Numbered from the stretch's first letter, positions 25,501 through 34,082 are shown. The stretch: 64,000 nt of DNA from CAWGMT01 sp963823675 (GCA_963823675.1 CAWGMT010000013.1:930001-994000); one strand, 5' to 3'. Made by a program: numbers and translations. The notes: generated by a model not told the origin, from the sequence alone.

Positions 25501-26504
25501 GGAGCGATGACAACACGATGAAGATCTGGGAGAGCGCGACCGGCAAGGAACTGTTCGCCTGCAAGGGTCATGCCGGTAACGTCAATAGCGTGGCGTTCAG
25601 CCCGGACGGCCAGCGCTTGGCGTCGGGGAGCGAGGACACGACGGTGAAGATCTGGGATAGCGCGACCGGCAAGGAGCTGTTCTCGCTCAAGGGCCATGCC
25701 AATGAGGTCTTTAGCGTGGCGTTCAGCCCGGACGGCCAGCGCCTCGCTTCGGGGAGCTGGGACAAGACGGTGAAGATCTGGGACAGCGCGACCGGCAAGG
25801 AGCTGTTGACCCTCAAGGGCCATGCCGGCGACGTCAATAGCGTGGCGTTCAGCCCGGACGGCCAGTGCCTCGCTTCGGGGAGCTTCGGCACGGTGACGAT
25901 CTGGGAGACGCGTGTTCCTCCCGAAGTGCAGGATCGCCGGGCAGCCAATCAAATGGTGGCCGATCTCTTCCCCCAGATGGGCTTTCGCGCCAGCGTTCTG
26001 GAGCGGTTACGAACGCTGCCCGGCATGAGTCCGAATCGGCGGCAGGAGGCCCTCGGCGCCGCCCAATCGCACCCGGAGGATCCGCAGACACTTAACAATC
26101 TCGCCGGGGAACTCGTGAAGCTGCCAGGCCGCGCGACGTCTGACTACCGCAAGGCCGTGCGCTACAGCGAGGGAGCCTGTCAGCTCGAGCCGAAGAACGG
26201 CTATTACCTGAATACGCTGGGCGCGGCCTACTACCGCATGGGCAACTTTAACAAAGCGCTGGAGACGCTCCGACGCTCGGATCTGATCAATCAGAAAGAA
26301 TACCAGGGCTCTGACCCCGCGGGCCTCGCCTTCCTCGCCATGACGCAGCAGCAGCTCGGCCACGCCGAGGAAGCCCAGGCCTGGCTTCAGCGCCTCCGGG
26401 AGCGGATGAAGGATCCTCGCTGGGCGAGAGATCCCGAGGCTCAAGGCTTCCTGCGCGAAGCGGAAGAATGGCTGGCAAGACCCAAGCCGCCCGGCAGCAA
26501 GTAA
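22507..26504 (+). pseudogene. Ser/Thr kinase with 14 WD40 blades, one frameshift and one internal stop
   Basis: True start ATG 22507 (GAGGAG upstream; 'MPTADREEALFAAILEKP'). Near 22600 one base is missing after 'AAYLEGA'; the next frame continues 'CGADHALRERIEALW'. Kinase domain: GEGGMG, 'VALKIIKPG', HRDVKPSN, 'VIDFGVAKA', SPEQ, interrupted by a 33-residue palindromic insertion (22953-23047). A transmembrane segment ('TALATSVAFAVLLVAGLVMS') leads to fourteen WD40 repeats of about 42 residues ('SVAFSPDGQRLASGS', 'KIWDSATGKELF'). A TAG at 25008 replaces the Lys codon usual at that position, splitting the protein 7+7. The C-terminal 200 residues are TPR-like. It probably forms two seven-bladed propellers outside the membrane. 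Either lesion could be sequencing error. Confidence 0.85.
22953..23047. repeat. Palindromic insertion inside the kinase domain
   Basis: Two G/C-biased arms, each starting GGTGGCGGGTGGTG when read outside-in, form an inverted repeat of about 30 bp with three mismatches around a short A-rich centre (AAAAGAGGAAAATGAG). It lies in frame between 'RVLDAGTT' and 'RPYFVMELV', adding about 33 residues. The other kinases have only two or three residues there (ATESG). Confidence 0.75.
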
Positions 26505-26838
26505 TCAGGTGCGGGCGGCCGGAGAAAGGGCGCGAGTGCTTCCGAGCGGGATCAGTCAGCATCGGGGCGAAGCGTCGAAACACCATGACAACGTATCGAT
26601 GTCTGGGTCGTCCGTGGCGGTCCAGCGTGCTTCGGCAGCTCGGCGGTGCTGGATGGTGTCGTGGTCTCGATGGCGAGATCCCTTTGCCGGAACGCGTACG
26701 AATCGGCGCTGCCAGGTTGGTATTGTGCCCACTTGCCGGTTACCGCTCGCCCACTTGGACCGGGTTGAATCCATGGTAGAATGATCTTCCGGCGCAGGCC
26801 TGGATGAGGCTTGCAGCGAATTGGTGACTGAAACTGCG
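26505..26838. other. Intergenic region
   Basis: No gene, hairpin or repeat recognised. Confidence 0.4.
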
Positions 26839-27099
26839 ATGCCGACGATATATCGCGCAATGAGACAGGCCGCGGATGGATTTCCGGTCGTCGGCTCTAA
26901 CTCGAAACAACTGGGTGTGCGGGTTCCTCCAAACCCTCATGCTGAAATTGACCTCGACGAGAATCGCAACGTGCTTCTGAACGGAAAGGGAATGTCCGTC
27001 GCTGAAAACTGGCGTGACTTGCTTCCGCATCTCATTCCCAAGCGGCTCAAACTCGGTTTTTCGCATGGAGGCGGCAGGTGTGGACGAAAGCCGACTTGA
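26839..27099 (+). CDS. Conserved small planctomycete protein, C-terminally truncated
   Basis: 86 residues from ATG 26839: 'MPTIYRAMRQAADGFPVVGS', 'LGVRVPPNPHAEIDLDENRN' and 'GKGMSVAENWRDLLPHLIPK'. This resembles a planctomycete hypothetical family whose members are roughly 50 residues longer. Similarity ends after 'IPKRLK'. The tail ('LGFSHGGGRCGRKPT') overlaps another small frame, so a deletion probably fused this gene to its neighbour. Confidence 0.55.
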   Translation: MPTIYRAMRQAADGFPVVGSNSKQLGVRVPPNPHAEIDLDENRNVLLNGKGMSVAENWRDLLPHLIPKRLKLGFSHGGGRCGRKPT

Positions 27100-27148
27100 G
27101 TTACTCGGCGATGCACGCGGAATCATCGATTATTGCAGCAAAGCCTGA
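27065..27148 (+). pseudogene. Short C-terminal relic of a neighbour gene
   Basis: 27 codons: 'MEAAGVDESRLELLGDARG' then 'IIDYCSKA'. I recall tails ending 'xxDYCSxx' from proteins encoded beside the family at 26839, so this may be the end of the deleted partner. Weak call. Confidence 0.3.
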
Positions 27149-27166
27149 TACCAATTCCACCTCGAA

Positions 27167-29674
27167 TCACGGCCCGACCCGCCGCATGTTCCGCTCGCCG
27201 TCCGCGATCCGGAAATGGACGCCGGTCACTTTTCCCGCATCATCCGTGCGGAAGGTAAACCGCCCGTCGGTGAATGGCATGTCGAACTCTGTCTCGGAGA
27301 TCGGCTCGAGCACAAGGGGTTGGGGCCGGAATGGAAACGCCACTGTCAGGTGGTTGCCCTCGCGGGCGATCGTGGCAGTGGGGGCGTCCGGCTTGGTGTT
27401 GAGCAGATACTGGCCCGCGTACCGATCCAGAAGCTGCGGCGGCAGCGCGATGGTCTTGGGCCGGGCGAGGTCCGCGGCGGTCGGGTCAGGGCGGTCGGGC
27501 AGCTCGCGGAGCCAGATGTTGCGGTACCGGACCGGATGGTCGTGGTCCTGCAAGGCGATCGGCCCGCGGCCGCCGCGGTCGTGGTAGGGATGCCACTTGA
27601 GCCACGCGGTTGGCCCGAACGGCTCCTCGTTGTTCTGGACCAGGATGCCGTTGTGGAAAAGGGTGATCCGGGCAGGCTCCAGCAGCTTGCCGGAGCCGTC
27701 GAACCGCGGGCGGCGGAAGGCGACGTCGTAGGTCTGCCACTCTCCCGGCGGGCGCGAGGCGTTAGAGAGCGGCGGATACTGGCCGTAGATCGCACCCGCC
27801 TGGCCGTCCGCGTAGGTGTCGGCCTTGAACGAATCGAGCACCTGGATCTCGAAGTCGCCCATCAAGAAAACGCCGCTGTTGCCCCGGTCCTGGCCAACGC
27901 CGACGGCAGGATCGGGCGCGGCCCACTCGACGTGGAGCTGAATGTCGCCAAACGTCCGCTTCGTCTCGATCAACCCGGCGCCCGGTACCGTCTCCAGGAC
28001 GCCGCTGGTAACTCTCCACTTCGCCGGGCCGCCCGAGTCGGACTTCCAGGCATCGAGCGACGTTCCGTCGAAGAGGATGATCGCGTCCTTCGGCGGCTTC
28101 AGTGCAATACTCCCCTCGCCTGGCTCGACGATGGGTGGCTTCGGGCGCCGGATTTCATGCTGCCGCCAGCGACCGGCCGGCAGCTCGGGACGAACCGCCG
28201 TGCCGACGAGCCGCAGTTGCCTGGTCGGGCCGAAGCCGACGTTCAACTGGCCGTCGAAGCGCAATCGATCTCCCTCGAACTTCAAGGTCAACGTCATGAT
28301 GAACGGCGTTTCATAAAAACAGAGCTTGGCCTTGAACGTGTCGTCCCCCGTCCAACCGCCGCTGGCTGCGACGGGCTGCTCGGGAAACATCGCCCCGAAC
28401 GCCATCCTCCCCTTCTTCCAGGTTCCTGGCGCACAGGCTATCCGCCGCTCGACCCCATCGACTCGCGCGACCAGCACCGTTGCACCGTTTTGATCGTCAC
28501 GCGCCAGCGACATGCCTTCGAGCTTCGGTTCGTTGGCCGGGAAGACGTACTTCTTGTTCGGGAAATCCGTCGGCGAGCTGGAACCTTCCTGAGGACGCAG
28601 AGTGAGGCGCGCCAGCGTGAGGTCGAGCTTCTGGCGCGATTCATCGTCGGCGCCGAGAGCGCCTGTTCTCATGGCCGGGAGCAGTTTGTCCCAGACGAGA
28701 TCGAGGACGGCCTGCATGTCTCTTACGCCGCTCGTTATGGCGATCACGGCGTCCTGATCGGGCAGCACAATACAGTACTGCCCGAAGGCGCCGTCGCCGC
28801 GATACGCACCGTGGCGGCAGCGCCAGAACTGGTAACCGTAGCCCTGATCCCAGTCGCTCTTCGGGTTGCTCCCGTTCGAAGTCTGGCGCGACGGTGGCAG
28901 CCTCAATCCACGAGGCAGGCACAATCTGCTCGCCGTTCCACTTTCCCTTCTGCAAGTAGAGCTGGCCGAATCGTGCGATGTCTTCGGTCCGGACGCTCAG
29001 TCCGTAGCCGCCCAAGCTGATCCCCTGCGGGCTGGTCCCCCACGCGGGGTTTTCGATGCCGAGTGGGTTGAAGAGGCGCGGCCGGAGGTAATCGAGGACG
29101 GTTGTGCCCGTTGCCTTCTGGACGATGGCCGAGAGCATGTAGGTCGCCGATGTGTTGTACAGGAAATGGGTGCCGGGCTTGTTGGGAACCGGCTGCGCCA
29201 GGAAGACCTTGGTCCACACCCGGTCCGGCGGTCGCGGTGGTTCCACCTGGTGCCCCGTCGACATCCGCAGCAGGTCGCTTATCCGCATCGCTTTCAGATG
29301 GCTATCCGGCTTGGCCGGGGCGTCTTCGGGGAAGAACTTGAGTACCTCGTCGTCGAGATCGAGCTTTCGCTCGGCGATGGCCAGGCCGACCGCCGTGGAC
29401 GTGAAGCTCTTGCTGAGCGAATACAGGGAGTGCGGAGCAAGGGCGCGTATGGCGCCCACCAGCCCTCGGCCACGACGTGGCCGTGGCGCACCAGCATGAA
29501 GCTATTCATGGCGTCGATCTGCTTATCGGCCGCCTCGACGAAAGCGAGTATGGCGGCAGAGGAGACGCCCTGCGCCTCCGGGGTGCTGCGCGGCAGCGGC
29601 GACGAGACACGTTCCGCCGCGCTGCAAAGGGAGCCGGCTGAGACGATGATCACGGCGAGCAATCGGGTTTTCAT
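27167..29674 (-). pseudogene. Exported serine hydrolase fused to a DUF1080 domain, two frameshifts
   Basis: One gene in three frames, broken near 29442 and 28893, each explained by one missing base. A signal peptide ('MKTRLLAVIIVSAGSLCSAA') precedes a beta-lactamase-like serine hydrolase: SxxK as 'YSLSKSFTST', 'FLYNTSATYMLSAIVQKATG' carrying the second motif, and 'YGYQFWRCRHGAYRGDGAFG'. The second half is a DUF1080 (3-keto-disaccharide hydrolase, LamG-like) domain: 'DGTSLDAWKSDSGGPAKWRV', 'GNSGVFLMGDFEIQVLDSF', 'GQAGAIYGQYPP', 'GEWQTYDVAFRRPRFDGSG' and 'RYRNIWLREL'. Probably periplasmic, acting on glycan or ester substrates. All three segments are well conserved, favouring assembly error over decay. 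Confidence 0.8.
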
Positions 29675-30031
29675 CGGGTGCTTCCAGGGGATGACCGGAA
29701 AGCCAATCGGGGACGGAGGGTTCCCCAGACAATCGGATCATCGTCGATCGTGCGCACGGCCGCAACAGGGTGGAGGAAGAGGGGGGCAATCGGCGAACAG
29801 GCCGGCAACATCGCCGCGACGTCCTTCGACAGGTGCCTCCGCAGAAGATGCCATGGATGCCGTCTTTGCGGGTGTGACCGGATTGGACGTGCATCAGATC
29901 GAATGCACAGCTACCGAGGGACCCTCGATGGGTTACACTTGAGATGAAGGTGAGGCGCTTGGGCCGGGGCACGATGCTGTCGAACGGGCGGCTCGCCATC
30001 CGATCGATGATTCGCAACCTGAGGTGCATCG
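29675..30031. other. Divergent intergenic region
   Basis: Spacer between the serine hydrolase (leftward) and the esterase (rightward); promoters for both are expected. No hairpin or repeat was noted. Confidence 0.4.
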
Positions 30032-31003
30032 ATGAGTGCGAGCCCGCGAAGGGGCTACGTGGTCGTGAGCGTTTTGCTTTTGATCGGGCTGGTTTGCTGG
30101 CGGACCTGGGCGAGCTCGCTCGCCGGCGCTGAGCCAGAAAAACCGCCGCCTGATTTCGTGGACGTCCGCTATGGGCCTCACGAACGACATGTGCTCGACC
30201 TTTGGAAGGCGAGCCCTCGGAGCGGGAAAGATGGTGCCACGCCGATGGTCATCTTCTACCATGGCGGGGGATTTCGCGGCGGCGACAAGGCGAGCGTTCC
30301 GGGCTGGCTGGTGACCGACTGTCTCGCGGCGGGTATTTCGGTCGCCTCGGCGAATTACCGGCTGTCGCAGTCAGCACCCTTTCCGGCTCCAATGCTCGAC
30401 GGGGCCAGAGCGATCCAGTTCCTTCGATCCAGGGCCGGCAACCTTGGTCTCGATCCCTCCCGGTTCGCCGCCTCGGGCAGCTCGGCGGGCGCGGGCATTG
30501 CGCTTTGGGTCGGGTTTCATGACGATCTGGCCGATCGGGCCAGCCGCGACCCGGTCGCCCGCCAGTCGTCGCGGGTGCGGTGCCTGGGCGTCGACGGAGC
30601 TCAGACGTCGTACGACCCGCGATTCATCAGGACCTTGATCGGAGGACGTGCGCACGAGCACTCGGCACTCCGGCCGTTTTTCGGCATCAAGTCGGATTCG
30701 GACCTCAGTTCACCCTCAACCCTCAGGCTTTACGAGGACGCGTCGCCTCTGAACCACGCCTCGACCGATGATCCGCCGGTGATCCTGTTCTACAAGGAGC
30801 CGGATAAGCCGCTCCCGCGAAACGCCAAACCTGGCAGCGGGATCCATCACCCGCGCTTCGGTGCTGCACTCAAGGACAAGCTCGACCAGCTTGGCGTCGA
30901 GTGCATTTTGCACCATCAGGACGAGTATCCCAGCGAGGCCGATCCGGACGAGGCCGAGTACCGCGACATGGTTGATTTCTTCGTTGGGAGGCTGCGCAAA
31001 TAA
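30032..31003 (+). CDS. Exported carboxylesterase, alpha/beta hydrolase
   Basis: 323 residues. The N-terminus has a signal or anchor segment ('VVVSVLLLIGLVCW'). The domain shows 'MVIFYHGGGFRGGDK' (oxyanion HGGG at 77-80), 'SVASANYRLSQSAPFPA' and nucleophile Ser151 in 'ASGSSAGAGIAL'. A late 'ECILHHQDEYPS' may hold the catalytic His. It fits the hormone-sensitive-lipase/BD-FAE group seen in planctomycete polysaccharide and lipid turnover. Start ATG 30032 lies within a run of possible starts. Substrate unknown. Confidence 0.85.
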   Translation: MSASPRRGYVVVSVLLLIGLVCWRTWASSLAGAEPEKPPPDFVDVRYGPHERHVLDLWKASPRSGKDGATPMVIFYHGGGFRGGDKASVPGWLVTDCLAAGISVASANYRLSQSAPFPAPMLDGARAIQFLRSRAGNLGLDPSRFAASGSSAGAGIALWVGFHDDLADRASRDPVARQSSRVRCLGVDGAQTSYDPRFIRTLIGGRAHEHSALRPFFGIKSDSDLSSPSTLRLYEDASPLNHASTDDPPVILFYKEPDKPLPRNAKPGSGIHHPRFGAALKDKLDQLGVECILHHQDEYPSEADPDEAEYRDMVDFFVGRLRK

Positions 31004-31066
31004 ACCGAGGAGGTTGTCCGGCCCGGCTTTGGCCCCCCAACTCCGCCAGCAGCTTCCTGGAACGAC

Positions 31067-31807
31067 TCACCCGATTTGCAGAGCGCGGCAAGTTTGTTCG
31101 TAAGCGGCTTCCAGGTCAAGCGACACGATCAAGGTTTCCGTCAGCCAGATGTACAAAGGCGGCAACGATTCACCGACGACGAGCGGCAGGGCCCAGGTGT
31201 CCAACTTCGTCTTTCGGCCCGCCTGGCGCTTGCGACAGGTGGCCGCGTAGATCGGTGGCGGGTCGGGGGACATCGACGGGTCCGTTTGTCCGAGGAGGGT
31301 AAGCAACTCCGTGTACAGGTTGAACCGGCGTACGGTCACCAGATCGACCAGGGAGACGCAGACGTCGTTCCGCAGCAAGTTTGCACATTTCGTGATGAAC
31401 AGTTGGCGACTCTCCGTACGGTCCTTGTTTGCCGGGCTAACGATCTCCACGGCCGCCACCAGCTTACGGTCGCGCGTCTGATCAAAGATCAGGACTTCGT
31501 AAACATACTGATCCGGGAAATCGACGTCGACCGTGAGCGTGGGTGCGGGCGGCGCCAAGGTGGCCGTGGCCACGCCGCCATTGGTCACCGAATGCGGATC
31601 AGAGTGCCAATCCCTGTTGCCATCCTTGTCGAACGTGCATACGTCGATCTCGAAGTAGGTGCCCAGATGAACGCGAGGCTCGGCCGCAAAGCCCTTTGGT
31701 AATTTGGGTGCGAGGTTGAGAACCATCATCATAGGCCAACCGCCATGGAATCCTTCCCACGAAGCCTGGTTCCAAACCGGCGGCCGGAAGTGGTCTCTGA
31801 GCGGCAT
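31067..31807 (-). CDS. DUF4058 family protein
   Basis: 246 residues from ATG 31807, preceded by AAGGAG. Family marks: 'MPLRDHFRPPVWNQASWEGF', 'VHLGTYFEIDVCTFDKDG', 'QYVYEVLIFDQTRDRKLVAA', 'VEIVSPANKDRTESRQLFIT' and 'CVSLVDLVTVRRFNLYTELL'. The 'VE(I)VSPANK' motif recalls nuclease-like folds, but the family has no established function. It is common and often multi-copy in Isosphaeraceae. The gene stands alone and is divergent from the aroF leader. Confidence 0.88.
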   Translation of the reverse strand: MPLRDHFRPPVWNQASWEGFHGGWPMMMVLNLAPKLPKGFAAEPRVHLGTYFEIDVCTFDKDGNRDWHSDPHSVTNGGVATATLAPPAPTLTVDVDFPDQYVYEVLIFDQTRDRKLVAAVEIVSPANKDRTESRQLFITKCANLLRNDVCVSLVDLVTVRRFNLYTELLTLLGQTDPSMSPDPPPIYAATCRKRQAGRKTKLDTWALPLVVGESLPPLYIWLTETLIVSLDLEAAYEQTCRALQIG

Positions 31808-32044
31808 GAGGATGCTCCTTCGGCGCATTCTATCACGATCAGCCAGGTCCGGCGAGCCGATCGAAACGAACGACTTTTCCGGCAAGACTAGTTGATCGGG
31901 AAGCCCTCGACGGTTAGATTAGTTGTGTCGGTCGAGATCTGACACACAGTCGGCCGACTTTCGTGTCGTGCTACCGTGGTGCGACGGACTAGAGCCCGCT
32001 CCTGCTCGAGGCTGGTCTCCGGCAGGACCGGGGTGGCTAGAACG
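31808..32044. other. Divergent intergenic region
   Basis: Between DUF4058 and the DAHP synthase leader; the promoter of the leader transcript is expected here. GTCGGTCGAGATC and GACACACAGTC around 31927-31950 stand out, but no clear -35/-10 pair could be assigned. Confidence 0.35.
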
Positions 32045-32057
32045 AAAGGAGGTGATC
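32045..32057 (+). promoter_or_regulatory. Thirteen-base perfect anti-anti-Shine-Dalgarno
   Basis: AAAGGAGGTGATC is the exact complement of the conserved 16S rRNA 3' tail (GATCACCTCCTTT). It is followed after suitable spacing by GTG 32060. It is far longer than the 4-6 base pairs used by ordinary genes in this window. Confidence 0.7.
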
Positions 32058-32059
32058 GC

Positions 32060-32092
32060 GTGTGTAGTGAGAACCAGAGGCGGCTTGCCTAG
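32060..32092 (+). CDS. Ten-codon leader peptide candidate
   Basis: GTG 32060 to TAG 32090-32092 encodes MCSENQRRLA. The AGGAGG core lies 7 nt upstream. The stop is 7 nt before the first of two stable hairpins, so translation would affect RNA folding. It has no aromatic residue, so it does not itself sense Trp or Phe. Its existence as a peptide is inferred from the ribosome-binding site alone. Confidence 0.45.
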   Translation: MCSENQRRLA

Positions 32093-32098
32093 GGGCAG

Positions 32099-32196
32099 CC
32101 GACGGGTTGCCCGTCGGGCAGCCGCATGTTTGACCATAACCTTACGGTTGGGATCGACCAGGTCTTGGCCCCAACGGCTCGGGCCTGGTCGAATCC
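32099..32196 (+). ncRNA. Structured leader segment with two hairpins
   Basis: Hairpin 1 pairs 32099-32106 with 32110-32117 (CCGACGGG/CCCGTCGG, loop TTG). Hairpin 2 pairs 32151-32162 with 32184-32196 (GGATCGACCAGG / CCTGGTCGAATCC, one bulged base). No U-run follows either, so they are not simple terminators. They lie between the ten-codon frame and the Trp-rich leader of aroF, presumably in the same transcript. Confidence 0.5.
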
Positions 32197-32246
32197 TGCG
32201 ATTGTAAGCTTGTCTTTGCCTCGGTCTGGATCTGAGGAGTTTGAAC

Positions 32247-32366
32247 TTGGCTCGGCTTTTCCTGGCGAATGATTACGCTCTCTCGTTGGACCGTGGCTGG
32301 TGGTGGTCTTGGGCGTTTACCAGGTCTACGACAGGTCGCCGGGCTGAGGCCGGAGCATTTGACTGA
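32247..32366 (+). CDS. Trp-rich leader peptide of the aroF attenuator
   Basis: TTG 32247 has GAGGAG about 8 nt upstream. The frame of 39 residues ends at TGA 32364-32366. Codons 18-20 and 22 are Trp, within 'DRGWWWSWAFTRS', with Phe at 24 and Tyr at 10. An intrinsic terminator begins 32 nt after the stop and DAHP synthase follows. This is the standard arrangement of ribosome-mediated attenuation: when charged tRNA-Trp is scarce the ribosome stalls on the Trp run and an alternative fold would spare the downstream gene. A candidate antiterminator pairs CCGGGCT (32339-32345) with AGCCCCGG of the terminator's 5' arm, with one bulge. Regulation is inferred. Confidence 0.75.
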   Translation: MARLFLANDYALSLDRGWWWSWAFTRSTTGRRAEAGAFD

Positions 32367-32397
32367 CTCCGACCGATTTTCTCGAAGAATACACCTA

Positions 32398-32435
32398 AGC
32401 CCCGGAACCTGTCGCAAGGTTCCGGGGCTTTTTTT
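32398..32435 (+). terminator. Intrinsic terminator, attenuator of aroF
   Basis: Perfect 12-bp stem, 32398-32409 (AGCCCCGGAACC) with 32418-32429 (GGTTCCGGGGCT), 8-nt loop, then seven T (32429-32435). It is the strongest terminator seen in the window and lies 58 nt upstream of the aroF start, with a Trp-rich leader before it. Confidence 0.9.
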
Positions 32436-32492
32436 GTCAATTCCTGACGGGTGCCCGCGGGGCACTTTTTCCCAAGTGGAGGACGGTCGACC

Positions 32493-33506
32493 GTGATCGT
32501 GGTCATGAAACCAGATGCGACGGCGTTGCAAATCGAGCACATGGCGAATCACATTGCGTCCCTGGGCCTGACGCCCCAGGTGATTCATGGGACGCACCAG
32601 ACCGTGATCGCAGCGCTCGGGGAGGAGCGGCCGGGCCTTACCGAAGTTCTCGAGCCGGGCGAAGGGGTCGAGAAGGTCCTCCCGATCATGTCCCCGTACA
32701 AACGGGCCTCTTCGGAGCTCAAGCGCGAGCGGACGGTCGTGAAGTCGCGGGGGCTCGAGGTCGGGGGCACGCGGGTCGCCGTCATCGCCGGTCCGTGCTC
32801 GGTCGAGAGCGAGGAGCAGATCGTGTCTCTAGCGCGAACGCTCAAGACGCTCGGCGCCACTGGCTTGCGCGGGGGTGCGTTCAAACCGCGCACCAGTCCG
32901 TACAGCTTTCAAGGACACAAGCAGCTAGGCCTGAAGATGCTGGCGACCGCCCGCGCTGAAACGGGGCTGGCGATCGTTACCGAAGTCATGGCGCCCGAGC
33001 ACGTCCCTATGGTTGCCGAATACGCGGACGTGCTCCAGATCGGCGCCCGCAACATGCAGAACTACCAGCTTCTCCAAGCGGTGGGCGATTCCGCCAAGCC
33101 CGCGCTTCTGAAGCGAGGCATGAGTGCGACCCTGGACGAGTTTCTGCTGGCCGCCGAATATATTCTCGACCGTGGCAACCCGAATGTGATGCTCTGCGAA
33201 CGGGGCATCCGCACTTACGAGGACCACACTCGGTTCACACTGCCCTTGGCGACAGTCCCCTACCTGCAAGAAAAAAGCCACCTGCCCGTCGTGGTCAACC
33301 CTTCGCACGGTACGGGCAAGTCGCGGCTGGTCACGCCGATGGCCCGGGCTGCCATCGCCGCCGGCGCCGATGCCTTGATGCTTGAGGTGCATGCCGATCC
33401 CGAACACGCCGTCAGCGACGGCGCCCAGACGATAACCCCGGCCGTCTTCAAGCAACTGATGGAACAATGCCGGCGGATCGCAGAGGCGGTGGATCGGACG
33501 ATGTGA
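32493..33506 (+). CDS. aroF: DAHP synthase (3-deoxy-7-phosphoheptulonate synthase)
   Basis: 337 residues from GTG 32493 (GGAGG upstream). It condenses PEP and erythrose 4-phosphate, the first step of the shikimate pathway. An N-terminal ferredoxin-like domain (about 1-75, 'IVVMKPDATALQIEHMANHI') is followed by the type I beta barrel: 'VAVIAGPCSVESEEQI', 'LRGGAFKPRTSPYSFQG', 'EVMAPEHVPMVAEYADVLQI', 'GARNMQNYQLLQAVG', 'LLKRGMSATLDEFLLAAEYI', 'VMLCERGIRTYEDHTR' and 'VVNPSHGTGKSRLV'. The metal Cys, Lys of 'LLKRG' and the 'PSHGTG' loop are all present. The N-terminal domain may give allosteric control by aromatic amino acids in addition to the upstream attenuator. It appears monocistronic. Confidence 0.95.
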   Translation: MIVVMKPDATALQIEHMANHIASLGLTPQVIHGTHQTVIAALGEERPGLTEVLEPGEGVEKVLPIMSPYKRASSELKRERTVVKSRGLEVGGTRVAVIAGPCSVESEEQIVSLARTLKTLGATGLRGGAFKPRTSPYSFQGHKQLGLKMLATARAETGLAIVTEVMAPEHVPMVAEYADVLQIGARNMQNYQLLQAVGDSAKPALLKRGMSATLDEFLLAAEYILDRGNPNVMLCERGIRTYEDHTRFTLPLATVPYLQEKSHLPVVVNPSHGTGKSRLVTPMARAAIAAGADALMLEVHADPEHAVSDGAQTITPAVFKQLMEQCRRIAEAVDRTM

Positions 33507-33689
33507 ATCAAATCGACTCCCGAAGACAACATTCGGAGTGCCTGAAACACGGCAGGACAGGATGTATGAGAAACGTTCGCAGGTCGGGCGGGTAAAAGTG
33601 GAAGGTGACGCGGATCGCGACTAGCGGGTAATAATGTCCCTTGTTATCTGCTACCAGACACCGCTTGACCCGAACCGCCGTCTTTGGCT

Positions 33690-33707
33690 ATATCTGGGTA
33701 TGCGGAT
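33690..33707. promoter_or_regulatory. ArsR operator-like dyad overlapping the arsR start
   Basis: ATATCTGGGTATGCGGAT shares 14 of 18 positions with the site at 34083-34100 and is an imperfect inverted repeat (ATCTG...CGGAT). It spans the proposed ATG 33700. ArsR repressors bind such short dyads over their own promoter; binding here is inferred. Confidence 0.5.
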
Positions 33708-34062
33708 GAAGTTGCAGACACCTGACACGCTGGATTCGACGGTGGAGCTGTTCAAAGCGTTCGCCGATCCGGTACGGCTGCGGCTGTTGAACCTGCTGTC
33801 GGATGGAGAGGTCTGTGTCTGCCATTTGCATGAAACACTGGAGCTGCCGCAATCGACGGTTTCCCGGCATCTGGCCTATCTGCGGAAACGTAGCCTGGTA
33901 ATCGGCCGCAAGGAAGGGCTGTGGGTGCATTACCGGCTGGCAAAACCTGTCGGCGAGCTGCATCGGATGCTGATCAGCGGCCTCGGGTCGTGCGCTCAAG
34001 CCGTGACCACCTTGGCTGAGGATCGGAAGCGGCTGACCGGCCGCGGTTGCTGTGATGGCTGA
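33700..34062 (+). CDS. arsR: ArsR-family arsenite-responsive repressor
   Basis: About 120 residues from ATG 33700 (an in-frame ATG at 33634 would add 22 unlikely residues). Winged helix: 'VELFKAFADPVRLRLLNLLS', 'GEVCVCHLHETLELPQSTVS', 'RHLAYLRKRSLVIGRKEGLW'. The Cys pair in 'EVCVCHL' is the As(III)-sensing site of classical ArsR, and extra cysteines occur near the end (GRGCCDG). It heads the arsenic locus and should repress arsM and acr3 until arsenite binds. Operator-like dyads lie at its start and before arsM. Confidence 0.9.
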   Translation: MRMKLQTPDTLDSTVELFKAFADPVRLRLLNLLSDGEVCVCHLHETLELPQSTVSRHLAYLRKRSLVIGRKEGLWVHYRLAKPVGELHRMLISGLGSCAQAVTTLAEDRKRLTGRGCCDG

Positions 34063-34082
34063 GAGAATTTTTTTGCAGTCAT

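Noticed and set aside
24180..25900. Regular 126-bp repeats considered as CRISPR or satellite DNA
   Set aside because: They encode WD40 blades in one continuous frame; there are no spacers.
27215..29020. A 601-codon + strand open frame antisense to the serine hydrolase/DUF1080 gene
   Set aside because: Composition is Arg/Gly/Val-rich, typical of a GC-rich antisense frame; the opposite strand shows recognisable domains throughout.
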